Shown one piece after another: positions 44,598 to 51,897 of a DNA stretch of 64,000 nt. The stretch is taken from contig NZ_CP049331.1 of the NCBI RefSeq assembly GCF_011064285.1, forward strand, positions 1,116,001-1,180,000. Reading direction: 5' to 3'. The DNA comes from Vibrio ziniensis (lineage in GTDB: Bacteria; Pseudomonadota; Gammaproteobacteria; Enterobacterales; Vibrionaceae). The translations under genes and the position numbers were made by a program. Every line of letters begins with the position of its first letter. Position 1 is the stretch's first letter. The notes below the pieces were generated by a model that had not been told where the DNA came from, did not search any database, and saw only the letters and a program-made list of their open reading frames with translations.

Positions 44598-45431
44598 ATG
44601 GGTTTTATTTACATTTTTACAAATGAGAGTATGCCAGGATTAGTTAAGGTCGGTTTAACTACCAGAAGTCCTGAAGAGCGAGCTAGAGAGCTGGATTCCA
44701 CTGGCGTTCCTATGCCATTTAGAGTCGCTGCATCTTGGCCGGTTGAAAGTGACCTGAAGATTATGGAGAACAAGTGTCACCAATTACTCAAAGAGTTTCG
44801 ATTATCCAACAATCGAGAATTTTTTAAGATTGAAGTTAGCGAAGCAATTTCAATTCTTGATCCTCATTTTTTAACATCTGAACAAATAGCGTTGGAAAAA
44901 GAGCGAATTCGCAAAAAACGAGAACAACAACGGCATTATGAAGAGCAATTAAAAAAACAGCGTATACAAGAAAAGGAAAGATTATCTTTAGAACGATGGC
45001 AAGGTGAAATTGAGTCATTAAAGAGTAATATCAATTTGCTTGATTGCCGACTTGAAAGCATAAAACTGACACTGTCTCAACCTGAAAGTCTAATATCGCT
45101 AGCACTATACAAATTCCACGAAATACTGAGTTTATTAGTCGTAATACTAATGAGGTTAGCACCATTCGCAATGGCTTTATTCGGTTTCATCTCTGGTGAA
45201 TATATTATTCAAAAGCTACTGTTTGCTGGTGGTTTTTATTTCGTAAGCCTTTTCTTCTTTGGATTCTTAGGTTTTATTTGTATAGCTCTAATCGGTCAGA
45301 TAGAACGCCTAAGATGTGCAATATTTGGTGAAAGCTACGCGCAGCAACAAGTTACACTCGGTACTCTTGTATGCAAGTTGAAAGAAGAACACAATAAACT
45401 TAATTGCTTAGAATCAAAAAAAACGCCTTAA
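44598..45431 (+). CDS. GIY-YIG (T5orf172-type) domain fused to coiled coil and membrane helices, integron cassette gene
   Basis: 277 residues. N-terminal GIY-YIG fold of the T5orf172/Mug113 type (about 1-90): GFIYIFTNESMPGLVKVGLT, then RSPEERARELDSTGVPMPFRV and REFFKIE. A long charged coil follows (about 95-155), then two hydrophobic membrane segments (about 180-202 and 210-232) and a short tail. A nuclease fold tied to a membrane is unusual. Its stop codon lies inside an attC fragment. Confidence 0.7.
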   Translation: MGFIYIFTNESMPGLVKVGLTTRSPEERARELDSTGVPMPFRVAASWPVESDLKIMENKCHQLLKEFRLSNNREFFKIEVSEAISILDPHFLTSEQIALEKERIRKKREQQRHYEEQLKKQRIQEKERLSLERWQGEIESLKSNINLLDCRLESIKLTLSQPESLISLALYKFHEILSLLVVILMRLAPFAMALFGFISGEYIIQKLLFAGGFYFVSLFFFGFLGFICIALIGQIERLRCAIFGESYAQQQVTLGTLVCKLKEEHNKLNCLESKKTP

Positions 45432-45463
45432 GAGGAATTCGCAACGCTTGGTATTTTTGGTTC
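45421..45463 (+). repeat. attC fragment (left part only)
   Basis: ACGCCTTAAGAGGAATTCGC followed by AACGCTTGGTATTTTTGG is the left arm of a Vibrio attC, as in the copies at 39769 and 40558. The TAACA start is blurred into an A run and no complementary right arm is found in the next 130 bases. The gene stop falls within the arm. Confidence 0.7.
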
Positions 45464-45563
45464 GGTCTGGTTGTTCTAGTTGGAGATATCGTTAATATAG
45501 ATGTGTAAGCTAAGAGTTAAATATAATCTATATAAATTATATGGTTAATTAAAGGTATGTAAA

Positions 45564-46031
45564 ATGTATAAGAAATTAGGCATCCTTAGTCTATCTGTTT
45601 TATTGGCGGCGTGTGCGGCACCAAAATATACCGCGGAAGCTATTTCTGAAGGGGATCAGAGTCAGGAAATTACTATAGTGGAAGATAACGCAACACGAGA
45701 AATTTTCTTAGACTCGATGCAAGAATGGTGTTTGGATACGGCTCACAAATGTTCTGTGGTACGTGATGGAACTCCACCTAAGGAATCAGAATTAACGTTG
45801 ATTTACGTATCGCGCTGGAGTTGGGACTTTAAAACGTTTATCGCAGATGCCAAAGTTAAAGCATATAAAAATAGCAAGAAAGTGGGTGAAGTGGAGTTCA
45901 AGGCACTAAACAACCAGAATTCAACTAAATGGGGGAACGACAATAAGAGAATTATGGCGATGATGGACTTATTGTTTGGGAGGTTGACGGTAAGTGAGGC
46001 ACAGTCGAAAATGAAATCGGGTGAAATGTAG
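45564..46031 (+). CDS. Sbal_3080-like lipoprotein
   Basis: 155 residues with a lipobox LLAAC (C17) after a hydrophobic signal. The mature part fits what I recall of the Sbal_3080 lipoprotein family common in Vibrio and Shewanella: APKYTAEAI, EITIVEDNATREIFLDSMQEW, YVSRWSWDFKTFIADAKVKAY and a closing RIMAMMDLLFG. Function unknown. AAGG is ten bases before the start. Confidence 0.75.
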   Translation: MYKKLGILSLSVLLAACAAPKYTAEAISEGDQSQEITIVEDNATREIFLDSMQEWCLDTAHKCSVVRDGTPPKESELTLIYVSRWSWDFKTFIADAKVKAYKNSKKVGEVEFKALNNQNSTKWGNDNKRIMAMMDLLFGRLTVSEAQSKMKSGEM

Positions 46032-46070
46032 GGCCCTAAAAAAGTCAATTACTAATGCAACCTTTAAGAA

Positions 46071-46093
46071 GTCGGTATGTCGGTATGTCGGTA
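46071..46093 (+). repeat. 8-base tandem repeat, nearly three copies
   Basis: GTCGGTAT repeated at 46071 and 46079, with GTCGGTA at 46087. It lies between two small genes; such repeats arise by replication slippage. Confidence 0.7.
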
Positions 46094-46205
46094 GCTTATA
46101 AAGACGTTCTCATATTTGCAACACGAATAGCTTTGATTAAATAATACATAATAGTTCTACTAGTATAGTCCTATACGGCAACTGTTAGATATAGGATCGT
46201 CGCTG

Positions 46206-46655
46206 ATGGACAAGTGGGTTAAGAATTTAATGGGAATCTGTTTTGCTGCCGTAATTGTGATCTTTGGTTGGAAATTAACCTCTTCAACGCAGTCTACTAT
46301 TAAATTTTATCAAGGCGAAATATCCATAAAAAATCCAGAATCTTTTGCAGCTTTAGTGGATGATATTAAAAATGATTCAAAATCAAATGAAGCTAGTGAA
46401 GAACCAAGAAAAATAGATGTAGTTAAAACTCAAGAATGGTCGATTGAGTCAGGATGGCAAAAGGGAGGGCCTTCACGAGAGCAGTATTGCGAACAACAGC
46501 GAATGATTCGAGTTAATGAATATCCGGGTAGAACTGTGAAGTTGATAAGTGCAAGCACAAGTCATAAAACTAAATACAACCCGTTCAAAAATGATTATTA
46601 CAATCACTTATGCTCATATATAGATGAATGGATTGAGCTTGAAGCTGTGTTGTAG
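46206..46655 (+). CDS. small membrane-anchored protein, unknown
   Basis: 149 residues. One N-terminal membrane helix (about 8-27, GICFAAVIVIFGWKL) then a periplasmic or cytosolic polar domain with two cysteines (QYCEQQ and HLCSYI). No family recognised. No clear ribosome site; the ATG at 46206 follows a stop-rich region. Confidence 0.5.
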   Translation: MDKWVKNLMGICFAAVIVIFGWKLTSSTQSTIKFYQGEISIKNPESFAALVDDIKNDSKSNEASEEPRKIDVVKTQEWSIESGWQKGGPSREQYCEQQRMIRVNEYPGRTVKLISASTSHKTKYNPFKNDYYNHLCSYIDEWIELEAVL

Positions 46656-46720
46656 ATAGAATCACAAGTAAAAGTAGTTGAATTTTGAGTCCAAGTTTGG
46701 GGTTCTGACAACAACAACTA

Positions 46721-47110
46721 TCACTTCAAGTGCTTCTCTATATAAGCCACATTGTCTTTTGGTACGTTTAACCGCCACATCTCATGAACAATTTTGCCAT
46801 TGAGCACTAGGATAAACACTTTTCCTTCCACATAAACACCGGCCACATAGTGTCCGCTAGGTATTGAATAAGCGACGTTGATAGCCTGTTCATCAGTACA
46901 CAGTGCAACAATGTCTTTAGCTTTTAAAAGTTTTAACCCTTCTGTGTTTTCAGTATGAATAAAACCACCAAATGGTAATTCGATGGTTTTCCCTCTCTTT
47001 CTCATAACAGTCAGTGTCGCAGGCTCTTTAGGTTTTCCGCTACCTATGTGACCGTTCGTATTTAGCTTTAGCAGGTAATAGTCTTTGCGAACTTGTATTG
47101 TTTTGAACAT
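46721..47110 (-). CDS. unknown protein divergent from the LexA box
   Basis: 129 residues, beta-rich with basic N terminus (MFKTIQVRKDYYLLKLNTNG, KEPATLTVMRKRGKTIEL) and no signal peptide. No family recognised. Its start lies 20 bases from a perfect LexA site shared with the rightward gene at 47184, so it may be SOS-controlled. It is the only minus-strand gene between Abi_2 and the right edge. Confidence 0.5.
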   Translation of the reverse strand: MFKTIQVRKDYYLLKLNTNGHIGSGKPKEPATLTVMRKRGKTIELPFGGFIHTENTEGLKLLKAKDIVALCTDEQAINVAYSIPSGHYVAGVYVEGKVFILVLNGKIVHEMWRLNVPKDNVAYIEKHLK

Positions 47111-47130
47111 AACCGTAAAATAGCGTAAAA

Positions 47131-47146
47131 CTGTATATATATACAG
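47131..47146. promoter_or_regulatory. perfect LexA (SOS) box
   Basis: CTGTATATATATACAG, the exact gamma-proteobacterial LexA consensus CTG-N10-CAG with alternating TA. It stands between divergent genes, 38 bases before the ATG of the putative late regulator. TATATT just downstream could be a rightward -10. Confidence 0.9.
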
Positions 47147-47183
47147 TATATTTAGTTTTTGAGGTTAGTCCAGAGGGTGAGCT

Positions 47184-47849
47184 ATGGGGTTAGTAACAAG
47201 CATTGAACGTTGGGAAATGCCAGCCGCTATTGGGATGGCAACAGAAGGTATTCGTGCTAAGTATAATGTCGGAGCTGGTGGCGGTGGTTTTGGTGCTGCA
47301 GACTTTGAGATTGGTGCTAAGTTAGATGGCGCCAAAGTGTTGGCCGCTGTAGAACGCATGTCCCAAACGGCTTCTCATCTAGCTGACTGGACTATGTTTG
47401 CTTATGCCTCGCCACTATGGAACTCAAACGAGAATAAAACACGACTGTTTGAAAGCGTTTTAAATGACTGGGTTGTTCGTGCATCAGAGCAAGGCATCAT
47501 GATTCAGCAACGAACCCATGACAAAGTTAAAGCTCTAATCCCTATAATCGCTGGTGGACTAGCCTTGGAGCAATTGGGTGGGGCTCAGACAACAGCTATA
47601 GAAGGGAAGGTAAAATATACCCCTACCTTTACTCGCGCCTATTTGATTCATCTGTTAGTTGAATCAGATTGCCAAGACAAAAGTGAGTTGAGCGAAGGCT
47701 TTAAGAAAAAGCGAATTCGTTACTATCAAAATCATTGGTCGGATTGGAATCAGCATGTCGAAGCTATTCGAACTCTCTTGATTAGTTATGACCAAGCTGC
47801 TCGAAAATTGTTTAAGAAAGAACTTGAAAATAAAAACGGGGCAGTTTAA
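47184..47849 (+). CDS. putative late-gene regulator (Q position)
   Basis: 221 residues. Starts MGLVTSIERWEMPAAIGMATE, includes a Gly-rich loop (GAGGGGFGAADF) and a basic C-terminal half (KKKRIRYYQNHW). No family is recognised with confidence. Its place is that of lambda Q: last gene before the lysis module, followed by two terminators in tandem that block the lysis genes. That supports an antiterminator, but the sequence does not prove it. The upstream LexA box predicts induction by DNA damage. Confidence 0.5.
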   Translation: MGLVTSIERWEMPAAIGMATEGIRAKYNVGAGGGGFGAADFEIGAKLDGAKVLAAVERMSQTASHLADWTMFAYASPLWNSNENKTRLFESVLNDWVVRASEQGIMIQQRTHDKVKALIPIIAGGLALEQLGGAQTTAIEGKVKYTPTFTRAYLIHLLVESDCQDKSELSEGFKKKRIRYYQNHWSDWNQHVEAIRTLLISYDQAARKLFKKELENKNGAV

Positions 47850-47890
47850 TGTGTATATATCCAGTATGGATAACTACACAGTAATGAAAC

Positions 47891-47954
47891 TAACCGCTAT
47901 TTAGGCGGTTTTTTTGTACCTATTTTTAGCCTCGCTTATGCGGGGCTTTTTCGT
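47891..47954 (+). terminator. tandem terminators before the lysis genes (tR'-like)
   Basis: Hairpin 1: AACCGC/GCGGTT followed by TTTTTTT (about 47892-47915). Hairpin 2: AGCCTCGC/GCGGGGCT over TTAT followed by TTTTTC (about 47929-47953). Both lie between the putative Q and the holin, as tR' does in lambdoid phages. Confidence 0.75.
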
Positions 47955-47998
47955 TTCTAACACTCCAATATCAAAGGGCACTCCTTTCGGGGTGGAAT

Positions 47999-48211
47999 AT
48001 GCGCATGAATGAAAAAATATCCAGTATGGCCTCGTATTTTTGGAACGCTATCTGTGGTTTTTTCGCTGGCTTTCTAGGTTTGCTTGGCATGATTTCACCT
48101 GATTGGTGGATGGTGATTATTAGCTTTCTTGGGATGGTCATTACCGCAGTGATTAACTACTACTTTCAAAAGAAGCGTTACGATAAAGAGTTTGGCTATG
48201 AACAAGATTAG
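47999..48211 (+). CDS. phage holin
   Basis: 70 residues, two hydrophobic helices (about 12-34 and 38-56) with a charged tail (QKKRYDKEFGYEQD). Located just before the endolysin and overlapping it by 14 bases. With a SAR endolysin partner it may be a pinholin-type protein. GGGGTGG precedes the start; ATG at 48005 is an alternative. Confidence 0.75.
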   Translation: MRMNEKISSMASYFWNAICGFFAGFLGLLGMISPDWWMVIISFLGMVITAVINYYFQKKRYDKEFGYEQD

Positions 48212-48686
48212 TCTGAATATTCGTTCTTTATCTGCAGCAGGGGCATCGGCGTTCGTGATGGCAATGGCATTGATTGTTCCCTTCGAAGGCAAGGAGTTTA
48301 AGCCTTACTACGATGTCGCAGGTATTCTCACCGTCTGTCATGGCCATACTGGTAGCGACATTATCGAGGATAAAACATACAACGAATCTGAGTGTGTTCA
48401 ATTACTGGAACAAGACCTCGCTACCGTGAAACAGAATTTAGATCCTCTCATTAAACATCCAATACCTGAAGCAACACGGGCAGCGCTTTACTCTTTTACG
48501 TTTAATGTTGGAGTGGGAGCAATGAGTCGTTCAACGCTACTAATGAAATTGAATAGTGGTGATACCAAGGCGGCATGTTTAGAACTCCATCGTTGGGTAT
48601 ATGCCGGTGGACAGAAATGGAAAGGATTGATTACACGAAGGCAGATTGAGGAAGAAATATGCAACTTACAGCTATCGTCAAGCTAG
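48198..48686 (+). CDS. SAR endolysin, GH24 lysozyme
   Basis: 162 residues. Catalytic triad E30, D39 and T45 with T4-lysozyme spacing (E-8-D-5-T) in FEGKEFKPYYD and ILTVCHGHTG. The N terminus is a weakly hydrophobic, Ala/Gly/Ser-rich signal-anchor-release segment (about 12-28), as in phage P21. It is exported by the Sec system, held in the membrane and released when the membrane is depolarised to cut peptidoglycan. Start 48198 is chosen; an ATG two codons earlier is possible. Confidence 0.92.
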   Translation: MNKISLNIRSLSAAGASAFVMAMALIVPFEGKEFKPYYDVAGILTVCHGHTGSDIIEDKTYNESECVQLLEQDLATVKQNLDPLIKHPIPEATRAALYSFTFNVGVGAMSRSTLLMKLNSGDTKAACLELHRWVYAGGQKWKGLITRRQIEEEICNLQLSSS

Positions 48687-49147
48687 TCTCTGTTGCATTA
48701 CTAGTGCTTACTACCAGTTTGTATTTCATAGAACATAGCGAGCGAAAAAGCTTAATCGTTAAGAATGAAGTTCTCATTGCAGAGCGTGATTCACTGTTCA
48801 ATCAGGCTCAAGAGCAGCAAAAGAAAATTCAGTTATTCAATGAGCTTAGCCGAAGGCTCGCAGAGGAAAGGAATAATGCGAACGATGAAATTGAACGTCT
48901 TAGTGATGAGTTGCGTTCTGGTCCTAAGCGCGTGTACGTCAAAGCCGAATGTCCCTCTGTGTCCAACACCGATAGCACCCGAAGCCTGGGCGATGCAGGA
49001 GCCGCAAGACTTAGCGAAACAGCTAGAGAAGATTATGTACGTCTCAGGCAAATGATCACTGACAATATTAATCAAATCAGTTATTTGCAAGGGTACATAC
49101 AATCTCAGTGTTTGGCTCAAAAGCATGGGTCCTTTCCGGCACCCTGA
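48659..49147 (+). CDS. Rz: Rz-like i-spanin
   Basis: 162 residues: an N-terminal membrane anchor (about 5-24) and a long periplasmic coiled coil (about 35-85), as in lambda Rz. It spans the envelope with the lipoprotein Rz1 and fuses inner and outer membranes at lysis. Overlaps the endolysin by 28 bases and contains Rz1 in another frame. Its stop TGA borders the candidate cos region. Confidence 0.85.
   Translation: MQLTAIVKLVSVALLVLTTSLYFIEHSERKSLIVKNEVLIAERDSLFNQAQEQQKKIQLFNELSRRLAEERNNANDEIERLSDELRSGPKRVYVKAECPSVSNTDSTRSLGDAGAARLSETAREDYVRLRQMITDNINQISYLQGYIQSQCLAQKHGSFPAP
48876..49055 (+). CDS. Rz1: Rz1-like o-spanin lipoprotein nested in Rz
   Basis: 59 residues entirely inside Rz in the +1 frame. 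MRTMKLNVLVMSCVLVLSAC is a lipoprotein signal with lipobox LSAC; the mature part is proline-rich (KPNVPLCPTPIAPEAW), the Rz1 hallmark. AAAGGA lies directly before the ATG at 48876; ATG 48885 is an alternative. Annotation pipelines often miss this gene. Confidence 0.85.
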   Translation: MRTMKLNVLVMSCVLVLSACTSKPNVPLCPTPIAPEAWAMQEPQDLAKQLEKIMYVSGK

Positions 49148-49236
49148 GGTACCTCGGGGGTTCTGCCTCGCACGAAGTCGTTCGATAAAAATTTTTTTCA
49201 AAATTGGGGTTTCCGGTTTCCGGTTATAAAACATGA
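49140..49236 (+). other. candidate cos site (packaging initiation)
   Basis: A GC-rich segment with the palindrome GAGGTACCTC (49146-49155) and CTCGGGGG, followed by AAATTTTTTTCAAAATT and then TTTCCGG twice (49210-49223), right before the Nu1-like gene. In lambda the order is cosN (GC-rich, partly symmetric), an IHF site and R-type TTTCC repeats before Nu1. The exact nick positions cannot be set. Confidence 0.6.
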
Positions 49237-49821
49237 ATGAATCAGCTATTCAATCCAGACAAAAAGTTCACGCAGTCGGATATAGCCGAGCTTCTTGGTA
49301 TATCCGATAGACAGGTTAGAAACCTTATACAGCAAGGGATTATGCCTGCTGCGAAAGGTCGTAGTGGGATGGACCCTCTAGCCTGCAACCACGCCTATAA
49401 CGCTTATCTAAGACAGTCTAAAAACGCCGATCAAAAAGCGGAAACCGACCCGAAAAATGATCCAAAAAACTACGAGCAGCGTAAACGAGAACTGGAACTC
49501 GATAAATTAGACGAAACCGTCGCCATGATGAGAGCCAAGCGATTGACCTTTGAAAAGTTCTACGCACCTGTAGAAATTATTCCCGACGTCATTGGGCAAG
49601 TGGCGTCGCAAATCCGATCACGCCTAGATAGTTTGATTCCCAAGATGAAGAAATCATGGTTGGACATGCCACCTGAAGCCGTCTCCATTCTTGAGGAAGA
49701 AATCATCGCAGTTTGTAATGAGTGTACCGATGTCCAACCTGATCTCTCCGATTACATTGACAGCGATCCGGAAATCGGTTCGTCGTGGTTTGACAGTATT
49801 GAAGAAGACGCCCCCAGTTAG
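49237..49821 (+). CDS. terminase small subunit (Nu1-like)
   Basis: 194 residues. N-terminal winged-helix DNA-binding domain (KKFTQSDIAELLGISDRQVRNLIQQGIMP) as in lambda Nu1, a charged linker and helical dimerisation part (REL-ELDKLDETVAMMRAKRLTFEKFY) and an acidic tail. Binds cos and recruits the large subunit. Directly after the candidate cos site. Confidence 0.88.
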   Translation: MNQLFNPDKKFTQSDIAELLGISDRQVRNLIQQGIMPAAKGRSGMDPLACNHAYNAYLRQSKNADQKAETDPKNDPKNYEQRKRELELDKLDETVAMMRAKRLTFEKFYAPVEIIPDVIGQVASQIRSRLDSLIPKMKKSWLDMPPEAVSILEEEIIAVCNECTDVQPDLSDYIDSDPEIGSSWFDSIEEDAPS

Positions 49822-51688
49822 TGGTGCTAAATGGGCAAACAAGCATTACCGCCTTGCTTCTGGTTCCTCTCAAGAAGAAGGCGCTTGGGTAACATTGCCG
49901 TTCCAGGTCGCTATCTTGAACATGATGTGTAACCGAGCGATACGAAGACTCGCATTTCAGAAATCGGCGCGGATTGGTTGGTCAAAAATGATGATCGCAG
50001 CGGTTACTTGCCTGCTGCATCAGTACAAAGCCAACACCGTTATTTACCAACCAACGGATGATGACGCAAAAAACTTCTGCATTGATGAGATAGATGGCGC
50101 TTGGATTGATATGCCTATCATTCGGCAAATATTTCCTTATCTGTTCGCCAAGGACCAAAACAATACGACTAAAAAGAAAGTCGGTTTAGGTTGGATACTC
50201 GACATATTAGGTGCAGCAACTCCCAAGAATATGCGACGGATAACCAAGACAGCGTTATTTGGCGACGAAGTTGATGGTTGGGATTGGGAGCTTGGTAAAG
50301 AAGGCGACCCCATTTCGCTAGCTCGAACCCGACTTGAAGGCGCAGCGTTTCCGATGGAACGTTGGGGGACAACGCCCACAAACACCGGAGAGTCTCACAT
50401 TGAGCGATTAATGCTGGAAATGAGCATTACCTTTCGTTTCTATCTGCCTTGTCCCTATTGTGATTGCGAACAGGTTCTTGAGTGGGGGAGTAGAGATACA
50501 CCGTACGGGATGAAATGGGATAACTCCCTTTACACTATTGAAGAGAAAGCGAGAACTGCTTATTACCAATGCTGTAACTGCCAGAAAGCGATTCACTATC
50601 CTCAGTTGAAATCGATGGAAATGAAAGGTCGTTGGAAAGCTGAGGACTTTACGTGGACTCAAGATGGCGAACATTTTTTCGATGTTGATGATAATCCCAT
50701 TCCCGTACCTGTCAGTGTAGGGATTCACTGTTGGGCAGCATACAACACAACCATGACGGATGGTTGGGTAGGTTTAGTGCGCGAGTTCCTCACTCGTTAT
50801 AAGGACCCAGCCAAGCTGAAAACATTTGTGAATGTGTTTCTGGGTGAGCTATGGGAGGGTGAAAATGGAGATAAGCTGGATTGGGAAGTCCTAAAGTCTC
50901 GCCGCGAAATTTGGTGGTCAGGTGACCGCGTTAATAATCCGGTACCTGATAGAGCTGTTGTTCTTACTGGAGGGATTGATACTCAAGATGACCGCATTGA
51001 AATGTTTGTGTGGGCTTGGGGGGAAGGTGAGGAATGCTGGCTCATTGATCACATCGTGCTGGTTGGCGATTTATCTAATCAAGTATTGAAAGATGCGGCA
51101 ACTAGAAAGCTTCATAACACATACAAGAAGCGTAATGGTGTCGATATGGATGTCAAAATGTGGTGCTGGGATGCCATGGGACATAAGACTGATGACGTTT
51201 ATGAGATGAGTCGCAGAAATGGTGTTATGTGGATTATTCCTATTCAGGGCGAAAACCAGTACGGCAAACCGATCCAGAATTTTCCACGCAAGAAGAACAC
51301 CAAAAAAGTATACCTAACTCGCTTGGGCACCGATGGGATAAAGCAACGGCTATACAGTCGACTTTGTTTAACTCCACATGGTTCAGAATCTATTCCAGGA
51401 TGTATACATTTTCCATTAGATGATGAGTTGGCTAACGATGAGTTTTTTAAACAATTGTGCTCGGCCAACAAGAAGTTGGAGCATGACCGTAATGGTCGCA
51501 CCGTATGGCGCTGGATAAAACAGTATCACCCCTTTGATGAAGCATTAGACGGCTGGAACTACGCCTATGCAGCTCTCAATATTCTCGTTCAGAAATTTGG
51601 CCTCGTTCTGGATGAACCGCCCCCTATTCAAGAAAGCAAGAAAATCAGCAGCATCGCTGAGCTTGCTGCACGCCTAAAAGGTGGATGA
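49730..51688 (+). CDS. terminase large subunit (GpA family)
   Basis: 652 residues with this start. ATPase/translocase half with FQKSARIGWSKM (Walker-A-like region) and TALFGDEVDGWD (Walker B); zinc-ribbon-like CPYCDCEQ and CCNCQ; nuclease half with TGGIDTQDDRIEMFVWAWG and AYAALN near the end. The start is uncertain: ATG 49730 gives residues aligning with relatives (AIRKSVRRGLTVLKKTPPVSG) though it overlaps the small subunit by 92 bases; TTG 49790 would be shorter. Cuts cos and drives DNA packaging. Confidence 0.92.
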   Translation: MSNLISPITLTAIRKSVRRGLTVLKKTPPVSGAKWANKHYRLASGSSQEEGAWVTLPFQVAILNMMCNRAIRRLAFQKSARIGWSKMMIAAVTCLLHQYKANTVIYQPTDDDAKNFCIDEIDGAWIDMPIIRQIFPYLFAKDQNNTTKKKVGLGWILDILGAATPKNMRRITKTALFGDEVDGWDWELGKEGDPISLARTRLEGAAFPMERWGTTPTNTGESHIERLMLEMSITFRFYLPCPYCDCEQVLEWGSRDTPYGMKWDNSLYTIEEKARTAYYQCCNCQKAIHYPQLKSMEMKGRWKAEDFTWTQDGEHFFDVDDNPIPVPVSVGIHCWAAYNTTMTDGWVGLVREFLTRYKDPAKLKTFVNVFLGELWEGENGDKLDWEVLKSRREIWWSGDRVNNPVPDRAVVLTGGIDTQDDRIEMFVWAWGEGEECWLIDHIVLVGDLSNQVLKDAATRKLHNTYKKRNGVDMDVKMWCWDAMGHKTDDVYEMSRRNGVMWIIPIQGENQYGKPIQNFPRKKNTKKVYLTRLGTDGIKQRLYSRLCLTPHGSESIPGCIHFPLDDELANDEFFKQLCSANKKLEHDRNGRTVWRWIKQYHPFDEALDGWNYAYAALNILVQKFGLVLDEPPPIQESKKISSIAELAARLKGG

Positions 51689-51897
51689 TGACACTAGACG
51701 AAATGTTGAAAGAAGCTGAAACAGCTTATCACAAGCTACAGACAGGTAGCCTTGCGGTTTCTATACAAAAAGGTGATCGGCGAGTCGATTACAGCCGAGC
51801 AAATATTCATGAACTGCGCGCCTACATCGATGACCTGAAATCTCAGTTAGGGATCTCGAATGTACGTCGTGGTCGTCCTGCAGGAGCTAGATTTTGA
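51688..51897 (+). CDS. head-tail joining protein gpW
   Basis: 69 residues, same length and pattern as lambda gpW: MTLDEMLKEAETAYHKLQTG, SIQKGDRRVDYSRANIHELRAYI and a C terminus RRGRPAGARF. Needed to join tails to filled heads. ATG 51685 immediately before is also possible; overlaps the terminase stop. Confidence 0.85.
   Translation: MTLDEMLKEAETAYHKLQTGSLAVSIQKGDRRVDYSRANIHELRAYIDDLKSQLGISNVRRGRPAGARF

Noticed and set aside
42826..45431. A single multi-gene defence operon covering the three + strand genes
   Set aside because: Gaps, an attC remnant and differing contexts suggest independent units; grouping them would be speculation.
38008..47110. CRISPR array or insertion sequence as the carrier of the cargo genes
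   Set aside because: No regularly spaced identical repeats and no transposase reading frame or terminal inverted repeats were found; attC remnants and phage-gene duplication explain the edges better.
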